Assembly (NCBI GenBank): GCA_028679985.1
Contig: JAJRAH010000001.1
Span: forward strand, 1-11,649
DNA: 11,649 nt
From: Methanomassiliicoccales archaeon
GTDB taxonomy: Archaea; Thermoplasmatota; Thermoplasmata; Methanomassiliicoccales; JACIVX01
Direction: 5' to 3'
This document shows positions 6,370 through 11,649 of the stretch, one piece after another. Below the pieces are notes generated by a model, which was not told where the DNA came from, made no database searches, and worked only from the letters and a program-made list of their open reading frames with translations. Both the position numbers and the translations under genes were made by a program. Numbering within the stretch: the first letter of the stretch is position 1; each line of letters opens with the position of its first letter.

Positions 6370-6403
6370 CCTCGACTGCGACGAGGCCGACCCTTAGTTT
6401 CTT
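6370..6403 (+). terminator. weak stem-loop and T-rich run after the cop operon
   Basis: CCTCG (6370-6374) pairs with CGAGG (6382-6386) over a 7-base loop, followed by a T-rich tract (TAGTTTCTTT) at about 6394-6403. It lies in the 65-bp gap between converging genes. The stem is short, so this is a weak call. Confidence 0.3.
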
Positions 6404-6431
6404 TGAGAAATCCTGAATAGAAGAGCGAACA

Positions 6432-8006
6432 TCAATGCCTGTGTTCGGTCTTCTCCTTATCTCTCCTTTCAAACTCGTATTCCCTCGCTTTCCGATCGAC
6501 TTCCTGATCCTTCGGGAGCATCTTCTTGCCGATTGAAAGGGCATCCATCCCTAGATTGAAAAGGGCGGGGGGAATGAGAATCCCCTGGCGCGTGATTGTC
6601 TCAGTAAGCTTTCCGGGATTCATTATTTCGTTCGGGTCGAGTGCGCACCTTATGGCCTTCATGTGTCTCGCCGCCTCTCCTCTGAGCGTTTTCAGATTCG
6701 ACGCGAAGAATATCCCGAAGCCAAGGGGTCTTCCGCCGTGCCTCAGAGCGACGTCCCCGAACTTCTTGTTGAAGGCAAGCGAGGCGATGCTTTTCAACAG
6801 ACTCTCCGAGTCGAAAAGGTAATACGGCATGAACATCACGGTGTTCCTGTCGGCCATGATGCCGATGACGGCGCCCTCCATCTTCATATCATCCATTAGA
6901 GCGTAGGTATCTTTGGCCATCGCGTCAAATTGGGTCAGGGGAACGATGATCTCTCCGGGAATGTGCCCGAGGCCGATTTCCCTTGAGCGAAACTCGTAGC
7001 ACCTTTCGTCCCATTCGTGCTGCGCCGTGCTATCGGGCATCTTCTTCCCGCCATGCTTCTCCATTATCTTGTCGATGACTTCCTCCTCGTGCTGCACGGT
7101 GACCTTGTCTCCTTCCAGCAGGAAGCTCAGCATGCTTCCGACCTCTGGCGCATGCTTCCCAGCTTTCCTGAGAAGTTCGTAGTGTCGGCCGTCCCCGAAC
7201 GATATGTGCAACGGATCGACCCTTGCCCTGCATACATCCATCAATGGCTGGCCTATGACCTCAAGGTTATCGAAAGCGTAGGATAGCGGTCTCATGACCT
7301 CAGGGGCAGGCGTAAGCTTGAAAGTGACCTTCGTAATGACTCCGATAGTGCCTTCGGCCCCGACCATCAGCCAATTGAGGCTGTATCCGGAGCTGTTGTC
7401 GCAAACGGCATCGAACCCCGTGTTGATGACTGTCCCGTCTGCCATTACGACCTCCATGCTTCTGACATTGTTGCCTGCGGCACCGTACTTGTAGTTCCCA
7501 ACTCCGATGCCACCGGTGGAGATCCATCCAGCCACTGTCGCACTCGGAAAGCTGCTGGGATATGATCCGAGCAGGAGTCCCTTAGCCAGGCAGGCCTCGT
7601 ACACCTGTTTCCAAGTGGCCCCGGCCTCGACCGTGACGAAGAGGTTTTCCTTGTCGATCTTCACGATCTTGTTCATCCCACCAGTCATGTCAATGAGAAT
7701 GCCTCCGAAGACTGGGATACTTCCTCCGAGCCCCCACGAAGAACTTCCCCGAGGAGTGATGGGCACGCGTTCCTCGGCCGCGATCTTCACAATACTCTGA
7801 ACATCCTCGGTCGAACGTGGCCTGACGACCACGTCGGGTATGTTCTTGAACGCCAATTGGGCTTCCTTCGGAAGCGGCGCGAGATCATGACTGTAGAGCA
7901 GCCTTTCGAACTTGCTCGTATTGACGTTCTCTGAGCCTATGGCAGCTTCCAGCTTCTTGATGTACGATATCGGGGCATCTTGAGAAGTATCCTCAGGAGC
8001 TTCCAT
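6432..8006 (-). CDS. GlcD-like FAD-binding oxidase/dehydrogenase (2-hydroxyacid type)
   Basis: A 524-residue flavoprotein of the PCMH/VAO superfamily, close in layout to GlcD and D-lactate dehydrogenase. Residues about 55-235 form the FAD-binding type-4 domain: VVVRPRSTEDVQSIVKIAAE, PRGSSSWGLGG for the FAD pyrophosphate, VEAGATWKQVYEACLAKGL, then a glycine-rich segment (about 150-175) and GAEGTIGVITKVTFKL. The C-terminal FAD-oxidase domain ends with RCALDPNEIMNPGK, typical of the family. The last 55 residues or so are a charged tail rich in Lys/Glu/Arg. Such enzymes oxidise D-2-hydroxy acids such as lactate or glycolate; the true substrate cannot be named. The Fe-S partner (GlcF-like) usually found beside them is absent here. 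GGGAGG lies 7 nt before the ATG and a TATA box at 8063-8072. Confidence 0.88.
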   Translation of the reverse strand: MEAPEDTSQDAPISYIKKLEAAIGSENVNTSKFERLLYSHDLAPLPKEAQLAFKNIPDVVVRPRSTEDVQSIVKIAAEERVPITPRGSSSWGLGGSIPVFGGILIDMTGGMNKIVKIDKENLFVTVEAGATWKQVYEACLAKGLLLGSYPSSFPSATVAGWISTGGIGVGNYKYGAAGNNVRSMEVVMADGTVINTGFDAVCDNSSGYSLNWLMVGAEGTIGVITKVTFKLTPAPEVMRPLSYAFDNLEVIGQPLMDVCRARVDPLHISFGDGRHYELLRKAGKHAPEVGSMLSFLLEGDKVTVQHEEEVIDKIMEKHGGKKMPDSTAQHEWDERCYEFRSREIGLGHIPGEIIVPLTQFDAMAKDTYALMDDMKMEGAVIGIMADRNTVMFMPYYLFDSESLLKSIASLAFNKKFGDVALRHGGRPLGFGIFFASNLKTLRGEAARHMKAIRCALDPNEIMNPGKLTETITRQGILIPPALFNLGMDALSIGKKMLPKDQEVDRKAREYEFERRDKEKTEHRH

Positions 8007-8062
8007 TCGAAATCCTCCCGTCGAAGCCTTGAATCAGATGCTCAGCGGATAGCCCACCATCC

Positions 8063-8072
8063 TATTTTAAAC
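8063..8072 (-). promoter_or_regulatory. TATA box for the FAD oxidase gene
   Basis: On the minus strand this reads GTTTAAAATA, placing the start near 8041. That gives a leader of about 35 nt containing the GGGAGG ribosome-binding site (8014-8019). Confidence 0.6.
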
Positions 8073-8213
8073 CTCTTCTCCAAGGCGTCAGGTCACTGCA
8101 GGACATAGCCTCTCCAACTGCGGAAAATCCTGTGTGAGGTGTCATGAACCCATCGATGACGAGATACCGCGATACGGCCTCGAAGTCGGGTATGCGGCAT
8201 AGAATCAACAAAT

Positions 8214-8220
8214 GAAAAAG
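8214..8220 (-). terminator. T-run ending the first structured RNA
   Basis: On the minus strand the closing helix of the first RNA is followed immediately by CTTTTTC (five T). A U-run directly after a G/C-rich helix is the usual archaeal termination signal. Confidence 0.55.
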
Positions 8221-8515
8221 CCCGGAGCTTACGGTGCTACTGGGCGTCGCACAAACCTATGAAGCCAAGGCCATTCCGCAAACTGGCTCCTGGTTTTGGG
8301 TTATGCGTCCGTTCCCACTCGGATCCTGGTTCGCTCCCCGAAGGAAGCGATAGGTGTCGCGAGCAAGCCTGTATCACTCGCCAGAGATCCATGGATCTCA
8401 ACGCCGTGAACGGACTGCGATCTTCGACCGCGAACGGATTCCGAGCAGACGAATCAGCATCCAAAGACGATGATTTGTATTGCCCGTCTCTCCCAGTTGC
8501 ATTCCGCCTCCGGGC
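8220..8515 (-). ncRNA. candidate structured RNA, copy 1 (296 nt)
   Basis: No protein gene fits here. The minus-strand segment is closed end-to-end by GCCCGGAG (5', 8508-8515) pairing perfectly with CTCCGGGC (3', 8220-8227). A TATA box lies about 26 bp before the first base and a T-run follows the last. Counted from the 5' end, internal hairpins are visible: GCGGTC/GATCGC with a GAA loop (85-99), GAGATC/GATCTC with a CATG loop (117-132), GCGAG/CTCGC (135-157), an 8-bp stem with a UUCG tetraloop (166-185), and a conserved UUGCGG loop at about 235-240. It shares four in-register sequence blocks with copy 2. I do not see the SRP RNA tetraloop/asymmetric-loop motif or the RNase P RNA GAGGAAAGUC core, so the family is unknown to me. 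The plus- and minus-strand reading frames across it have no start signals. Confidence 0.75.
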
Positions 8516-8519
8516 ACTT

Positions 8520-8531
8520 ATTCATATGAAT
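8520..8531. promoter_or_regulatory. 12-bp palindrome ATTCATATGAAT at the copy-1 core promoter
   Basis: A perfect palindrome sits between the TATA box and the predicted first base of RNA copy 1. Its position would let a bound dimer block initiation. Copy 2 has no such palindrome at the matching place. Confidence 0.4.
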
Positions 8532-8537
8532 CGGGGC

Positions 8538-8547
8538 TTATATATAG
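8538..8547 (-). promoter_or_regulatory. TATA box for structured RNA copy 1
   Basis: On the minus strand this reads CTATATATAA. The box centre is about 26-27 bp upstream of 8515, the first base of the closing helix, exactly where archaeal transcription would begin. Confidence 0.7.
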
Positions 8548-8810
8548 ATTGACTAAATGGCGTCGTGCTCATTCAGTTGACGGAGGTCTAGCGCCCCCGG
8601 AAGTGATGAACATGTATGTAAAAGCATGAGGACTTACCTACAACAATATCCCCCTTTACGAAGTGAGCGTCCAGATTCTTGAGAATCGGATTCGAAATTG
8701 GGGTCGTTCTCAGTCTCGCCGAGTGACCGTTTCTAGTTCGACGAGTTGATTCGTAGCAATGAAATCCGCCGGAAGAGGCGGAGGCAATACGTCTTCTCGA
8801 TTACAACAAA
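8548..8810. other. spacer between the two RNA copies
   Basis: No gene is supported here. Visible structures are a GATTC/GAATC hairpin (8674-8687) and a 6-bp hairpin TCCGCC/GGCGGA with a 6-base loop (8765-8782). The latter is followed on the minus strand by TTTC and lies 29 bp beyond the end of RNA copy 2, so it may help terminate it. Confidence 0.4.
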
Positions 8811-9105
8811 CGCCCGGGGATTACAGGGCAAAGGGAGATTACGGCAGCGGCCTTTGCTTGGGCCATTCCGCAAAATGGCCTTCGACGCTGGCGGCATTTC
8901 GCTCCATCCCACTCGGGCCCTTGGTAGCGTCGAAGCACGCCTCCAGGCTCGCGAGAGAACCCGCCCCGTCGTCTAGATTCTAGACGATCGACATCGGAAG
9001 CGAGTCGTGGTCTTCGCATCACGGACGGAATCCAGGAACCTCATCGATCGCTGTCGCGATCTCAGCGGCTACCTAGCATCTCCAGTTGCATTCTGCCCCC
9101 GGGCG
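8811..9105 (-). ncRNA. candidate structured RNA, copy 2 (295 nt)
   Basis: This second homologue of the RNA at 8220-8515 differs by one base in length. The ends pair perfectly: CGCCCGGGG (5', 9097-9105) with CCCCGGGCG (3', 8811-8819). Compared with copy 1, an A-U pair has become G-C and one extra pair is added, i.e. compensatory change. Counted from the 5' end: hairpin GATCGC/GCGATC with a GACA loop (45-60), TCGTCTAG/CTAGACGA with an AAT loop (119-137), GGTTC/GAGCC (145-160), a perfect 10-bp helix CTTCGACGCT/AGCGTCGAAG (171-180/217-226), GGCCATT/AATGGCC around the conserved TTGCGG loop (226-245), and GCAAAGG/CCTTTGC (249-278). Most interior sequence differs from copy 1 while the layout persists, as expected of a functional RNA rather than a recent duplicate. 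A TATA box lies about 26 bp upstream. Confidence 0.75.
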
Positions 9106-9127
9106 ACTTATAACTACGTTCTCGGCG

Positions 9128-9137
9128 ATATTTAAGA
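9128..9137 (-). promoter_or_regulatory. TATA box for structured RNA copy 2
   Basis: On the minus strand this reads CTTAAATATC, centred about 26-27 bp before 9105, the same geometry as for copy 1. Both copies also share ATAAGT directly before the closing helix. Confidence 0.7.
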
Positions 9138-9252
9138 GTTAGGTGAAGAAACCAGCAGGACACATCTGATTTCTGGACAGGTGCAGTCTTTCGCATCAAT
9201 TTGGAACTCACCTTACAAGAAGAACGCTGCCGATCGACAGTATCTTCCAGAT

Positions 9253-10065
9253 TCAATCCTTGCGACCTTCATCGCCTTCCTCAGGAATCGATCGCACTCG
9301 TATCTCAATCTCGCGAGGCTCGCCAACCTCCTTAAGCGATCTCACAAGTCCTGTGACAGTTCCTGCAACGAGGTCCGACACGAACTTGCCCAGCGGGATT
9401 GACCTGCCATCGACGATTATCGTGGATCGACCGTCTGACCTGTTCCGGCAATCCGACTCCTTCGCCGTTCCGGTCGCAATCGACTCTGCAAGGTTCCTGC
9501 AGGTCGAATGACCGCATTTCTTGCAATCGATCCCCGGAAGACCTCGAAGGATTCGCTCTATCCCTACCTCGCGCTCTATCAAGCCAGCCGCCTGCCTTGC
9601 GCAGTCGGACGAAGCCACGCACCGGAGCAGAACCTCTCCTTCGACGTCTGCATCGCCCACTACAATTTTCGGAAGCGAGGATTGCTTCAACCCTTCAACG
9701 ATCACAACGTCCGGAGAAGACACCTTCCTCAGGATCTCTATTGCCGAATCTATGTCCTGCTCTCCAGAAAGATAGATCACCATCTCGTTCGACGACAGTC
9801 CGACAACAGGAGAACTACCCGCCAGCAGGTGCCTCGACGTGTCCTTGCCTTCAGGGATGAGAACATCGGGGCCGTGAACGTGCTTGACCGATGCCACTTT
9901 CAGACCGTGATCGGAGAGCTCTCTTATGATCGCTTCGATGAGCGTCGTCTTACCGACACCGGAAGTTCCCGACACAGCAATGATCAGATCCTCATCTCCA
10001 GTACGGCTCTCTCGACTCCACGGCACGATGGAATAGTCCTGCGAGCTGAGAGTCGGACTTGCCAC
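9253..10065 (-). CDS. mobB: MobB-type GTPase with C-terminal 4-cysteine Fe-S domain
   Basis: A 270-residue protein. Residues about 27-170 are the MobB GTP-binding fold: Walker A GTSGVGKTT (33-41), VASVKHVHG, GKDTSRHLLAGSS, and VIVEGLKQSSLPKIVV. MobB assists attachment of GMP to molybdopterin with MobA in molybdenum cofactor biosynthesis. Residues 178-206 hold LPGIDCKKCGHSTC and a fourth cysteine (Cys181, 184, 189, 206), matching the small Fe-S domain found in corrinoid and archaeal redox proteins, so a [4Fe-4S] cluster is likely. A further 60 residues (STIIVDGRSIPLGKFV and onward) form an additional C-terminal region. The start is uncertain: the GTG at 10065 overlaps the moaA end by 74 bp, and the GTG at 10026 would give 257 residues; both keep the Walker motif. 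Translation is likely coupled to moaA. Confidence 0.87.
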   Translation of the reverse strand: MASPTLSSQDYSIVPWSRESRTGDEDLIIAVSGTSGVGKTTLIEAIIRELSDHGLKVASVKHVHGPDVLIPEGKDTSRHLLAGSSPVVGLSSNEMVIYLSGEQDIDSAIEILRKVSSPDVVIVEGLKQSSLPKIVVGDADVEGEVLLRCVASSDCARQAAGLIEREVGIERILRGLPGIDCKKCGHSTCRNLAESIATGTAKESDCRNRSDGRSTIIVDGRSIPLGKFVSDLVAGTVTGLVRSLKEVGEPREIEIRVRSIPEEGDEGRKD

Positions 10066-10897
10066 TTCTCATCGGACCGAGAACGTCGATCATGCCTGCT
10101 GCATTGAGCAAACATGGCTTCAGACGACCATCCGACGTGATCCTCAACCTGTGACAGTTTGCACAGAACACCGTGTTGTGCATTGGTCGTACGACTTCCA
10201 CTTCCTCAGGGAGGAAGTACTTCATCCGCCTGTGAAGATCGCGCGGAACAATCTTCACTGCCCTCGATGCGAAAGAACCCTCCACGCCATCGAGGTCATA
10301 ATGATACTTGGCGTAGTATCCGTCGTTAATGCGTTCCCTCGGGGCTTCGAGCTCAATCAGCTGTAGCACAGCGCCGACATCTCTGGAGAATTCGATCATC
10401 CTGTCGATCTCGGACGAGTTCACATCCTTCATCACGACCATGTTGAGCTTCACCGGAGAAAGACCCGCCGAGACCGCGCTGCGAATGCCCTCTATCACCC
10501 GCTCAAGGGCATCGACACCTGATATCGTCCTGTAGGTGTCTGGATCCAGGGTGTCCAGACTGACGTTGACCCGTCTTAGCCCCGCCTCTTTCAGTCCGGA
10601 CGATAGATCGGGAAGGAGCACTCCGTTCGTGGTCAACGAGACCTCTCCAGCATACTTCGCTGACAGCCGAATGACTTCCAAGATGTCGTCGCGCACAAGG
10701 GGTTCGCCGCCGGTGATCTTCAACTTCTTCATTCCCATCGACGACCCGATCGCAACGAGCCTCGATATCTCCTCAGGGGTCATCTCCTCTCCAGGTGATG
10801 CCTCGCCTTCCCTGTGACAATATAGGCATCTCAGATTGCATCGCTGGGTAATCGAGATCCTGAGGTTGGTCATCTCTCGACCGTATGAATCCTTCAC
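9992..10897 (-). CDS. moaA: GTP 3',8-cyclase MoaA (radical SAM)
   Basis: The 301-residue enzyme catalyses the first step of molybdenum cofactor synthesis, rearranging GTP to 3',8-cyclo-GTP with S-adenosylmethionine. The N-terminal radical-SAM cluster motif is CNLRCLYC (Cys20, 24, 27), preceded by DSYGREMTNLRISIT as in the family. GGEP is at 63-66, TTNG at 89-92 and NVSLDTLDP at 111-119. The second cluster ligands, which bind GTP, are FCANC-HRLRITSDGRLKPCL (Cys245, 248, 262). The protein ends REPYWR and lacks the terminal Gly-Gly of the E. coli enzyme. GTG is the start (10897), because the conserved N-terminal motif begins there; a GGGGGG run lies 10 nt upstream and a TATA box at 10946-10955. 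mobB follows with overlap; other pathway genes are not in this window. Confidence 0.95.
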   Translation of the reverse strand: MKDSYGREMTNLRISITQRCNLRCLYCHREGEASPGEEMTPEEISRLVAIGSSMGMKKLKITGGEPLVRDDILEVIRLSAKYAGEVSLTTNGVLLPDLSSGLKEAGLRRVNVSLDTLDPDTYRTISGVDALERVIEGIRSAVSAGLSPVKLNMVVMKDVNSSEIDRMIEFSRDVGAVLQLIELEAPRERINDGYYAKYHYDLDGVEGSFASRAVKIVPRDLHRRMKYFLPEEVEVVRPMHNTVFCANCHRLRITSDGRLKPCLLNAAGMIDVLGPMRSGKSDSQLAGLFHRAVESREPYWR

Positions 10898-10945
10898 GCT
10901 CTCGGTGCCCCCCTTGTAGAAAGCGATATGCTAATCCTGATATAA

Positions 10946-10955
10946 CGATAAATAG
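10946..10955 (-). promoter_or_regulatory. TATA box for moaA-mobB
   Basis: On the minus strand this reads CTATTTATCG. It predicts a start near 10924 and a leader of about 27 nt. A second A/T-rich run (TTATATC) lies just downstream and could be an alternative. Confidence 0.5.
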
Positions 10956-11006
10956 GTTTTGCAGATGGTGACGGCCAGCATCCATCCGAACGCTGTGAGA
11001 ATCGTT

Positions 11007-11045
11007 CCGCGTCCTTCAACAGGGTAGATGAGATGCCGGACGCGG
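11007..11045. repeat. 8-bp inverted repeat CCGCGTCC / GGACGCGG
   Basis: A perfect G/C-rich inverted repeat with a 23-bp spacer lies between the coiled-coil gene and the moaA promoter. As RNA it would form a stem after the coiled-coil gene, but no T-run follows, so a terminator is not certain; it could also be an operator for moaA. Confidence 0.4.
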
Positions 11046-11098
11046 CGAGCTTTGGACTCTAGAAACTCGAAGACAGAATCAACGAACGAAGCGCCCCC

Positions 11099-11308
11099 CT
11101 ACTCCCTAAACGCGTGAATCTGCTCTCTCAAGTCTCTAATCTTCTCACTCAGGCGCTCCATTCTCTCCTCGTTCTTGTAGCGAATCCTTTCGAATTCTTC
11201 CTTGGCTATCTTCCTATCCTTCAGCTTCCGAAGTGCGTCGTCCACCTCGCTTCGGTAGCCGGCTTTGATCGCGTTCAGTTCCTTGATTTTCCTCTCAAGG
11301 CGCTCCAA
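11099..11308 (-). CDS. small coiled-coil protein of unknown function
   Basis: A 69-residue, highly charged protein that is almost entirely heptad-like helix (MERLERKIKELNAIKAGYRS, ALRKLKDRKIAKEEFERI, ERMERLSEKIRDLREQIHAF), i.e. probably one long or hairpin coiled coil. It has no cysteines, signal peptide or membrane segment. The only usual start codon is TTG at 11308; an in-frame stop lies at 11330-11332. A perfect ribosome-binding sequence (GGAGGTGATC, 11328-11337) lies 19 nt upstream, further than normal. A TATA-like GAATATCTTAT is at about 11361-11370. Codon use matches its neighbours, so I believe it is expressed, but the exact start is doubtful. Function is not recognisable; such proteins often mediate oligomerisation. 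Confidence 0.65.
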   Translation of the reverse strand: MERLERKIKELNAIKAGYRSEVDDALRKLKDRKIAKEEFERIRYKNEERMERLSEKIRDLREQIHAFRE

Positions 11309-11327
11309 TTTAGGTACGAGCGTGTCC

Positions 11328-11337
11328 GATCACCTCC
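11328..11337 (-). promoter_or_regulatory. full-length Shine-Dalgarno sequence upstream of the coiled-coil gene
   Basis: GGAGGTGATC on the minus strand complements the archaeal 16S rRNA 3' end over ten bases. No ATG, GTG or TTG lies at the expected 5-10 nt in the coiled-coil frame; the first is the TTG 19 nt away. Confidence 0.6.
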
Positions 11338-11441
11338 ACGACTCTCTACCTTCGCCGACCATAAGATATTCCCGCTTGGGGTATTAACCATAACGCACGG
11401 CATCGCCGACCGATCATCATTACTAGACAGAGTCTCAATAC

Positions 11442-11447
11442 AAAAAA
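11442..11447 (-). terminator. T6 run after the right-edge gene
   Basis: On the minus strand CCC is followed by six T about 33 nt after the stop codon at 11480. This fits a U-run termination signal for the gene entering from the right edge. Confidence 0.45.
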
Positions 11448-11479
11448 GGGATGCATAAGGGTGCCTCGGACTCTAGATG

Positions 11480-11649
11480 CTACTCGATCTGTATGCCCTC
11501 GACCCAGAGCTGCGACCCAGGCAAATCTTGAAGCATCCTGATAGAGTCGGAAGGAATCAAGTGCAAATGAGAACGACAATCGCAATCGGACGACCCGAAT
11601 CCTTCGGAGACTACTCTGGAACCTGGAAGACGATCGATGAGCCGGTTCA
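11480..11649 (-). CDS. C-terminal 55 residues of an unrecognised protein, cut by the window edge
   Basis: On the minus strand a frame is open from the last base of the window to a TAG at 11480-11482, giving 55 residues with no visible start, so the N-terminus lies outside. The sequence includes RLPGSRVVSEGFGSSDCDCR, then SHLHLIPSDSIRMLQDLPGS, and ends QLWVEGIQIE. It looks like a folded domain's end (alternating hydrophobic strand and helix, and a Cys-Asp-Cys motif), and a T6 run follows the stop. The alternative minus-strand frame at 11346-11585 is Arg-rich, runs across this stop and terminator, and looks like a shadow. I do not recognise the family. Confidence 0.5.
   Translation of the reverse strand, partial: NRLIDRLPGSRVVSEGFGSSDCDCRSHLHLIPSDSIRMLQDLPGSQLWVEGIQIE

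Noticed and set aside
8602..8670. Box C/D guide RNA starting at GTGATGA near 8603
   Set aside because: A C-box-like motif is present but no CTGA D box or internal D'/C' pair follows within the normal 60-70 nt.
8237..8983. Short reading frames across the RNA copies (8259-8552, 8746-8983, 8801-9022 and others)
   Set aside because: Arg/Ser/Pro-rich shadow-like composition, no ribosome-binding sites, and they cross the promoters and ends of the RNA elements.
8220..9105. Copies of a miniature transposable element with terminal inverted repeats
   Set aside because: No target-site duplication is visible, the interiors are highly diverged with pairing preserved, and each copy has a precisely placed promoter; a structured RNA explains this better. 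A genome-wide copy count would settle it.
8220..9105. SRP RNA or RNase P RNA
   Set aside because: The size fits both, but I cannot find the SRP helix-8 GGAAGGGAGCAG-type motif or the RNase P GAGGAAAGUC core in either copy, and either would normally be single-copy. This was a motif check by eye only.
9508..10107. Plus-strand 199-residue and 153-residue frames opposite mobB/moaA
   Set aside because: Arg/His/Ser-rich shadows of well-supported minus-strand genes.
11346..11585. 79-residue minus-strand frame at the right end
   Set aside because: It runs through the stop codon and T6 terminator of a better protein-like frame (11480-11649) and is rich in Arg without a ribosome-binding site.

Overview
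This window looks like an archaeal chromosome segment of roughly 50-55% G+C, probably from the Thermoplasmata/Euryarchaeota side, although the lineage is an inference. Several genes have A/T-rich TATA boxes about 26 bp before the expected transcript start. Two of them (ridA and the Lrp/TRASH regulator) appear leaderless. The gene content is also archaeal in style: an Lrp-type regulator fused to a TRASH metal sensor, a stand-alone Lrp ligand-binding domain, and a MobB with an added 4-cysteine Fe-S domain.

Layout. Positions 1-600 hold the 3' end of a TPR protein. Positions 656-907 (minus) encode a small secreted peptide carrying four copies of the octapeptide YIPMSDPH. Positions 908-1395 are mostly non-coding, with one doubtful 58-codon frame. 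Next come a single-domain Lrp/AsnC ligand-binding protein (1396-1632), a HAD-family phosphatase (1764-2453) and RidA (2533-2913), each with its own promoter. A copper-handling cassette occupies 2923-6366: an Lrp-HTH/TRASH regulator (minus) diverges from a P1B copper ATPase, which overlaps a 47-residue YHS metal-binding protein. The 190-bp divergent intergenic region holds two adjoining perfect inverted repeats. A GlcD-like FAD oxidase follows on the minus strand (6432-8006).

Positions 8007-9252 contain no convincing protein gene but hold the most striking signal in the window. Two diverged copies of a structured RNA of about 295 nt lie in tandem on the minus strand (8220-8515 and 8811-9105). 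Each has a TATA box about 26 bp before its first base. Each is closed end-to-end by an 8-9 bp helix whose sequence differs between copies with compensatory changes, and four blocks are conserved in register. I see neither the SRP RNA nor the RNase P RNA signature motifs, so these are a candidate new archaeal non-coding RNA family.

The right part holds mobB and moaA (molybdenum cofactor biosynthesis, minus strand, overlapping), then a small coiled-coil protein, then the C-terminal end of an unrecognised minus-strand protein cut by the window edge.

The copper genes form a plausible sense-and-export unit: regulator senses Cu, ATPase exports it, small protein binds or delivers it. moaA and mobB form a cofactor operon. 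The other genes look like independent housekeeping units.
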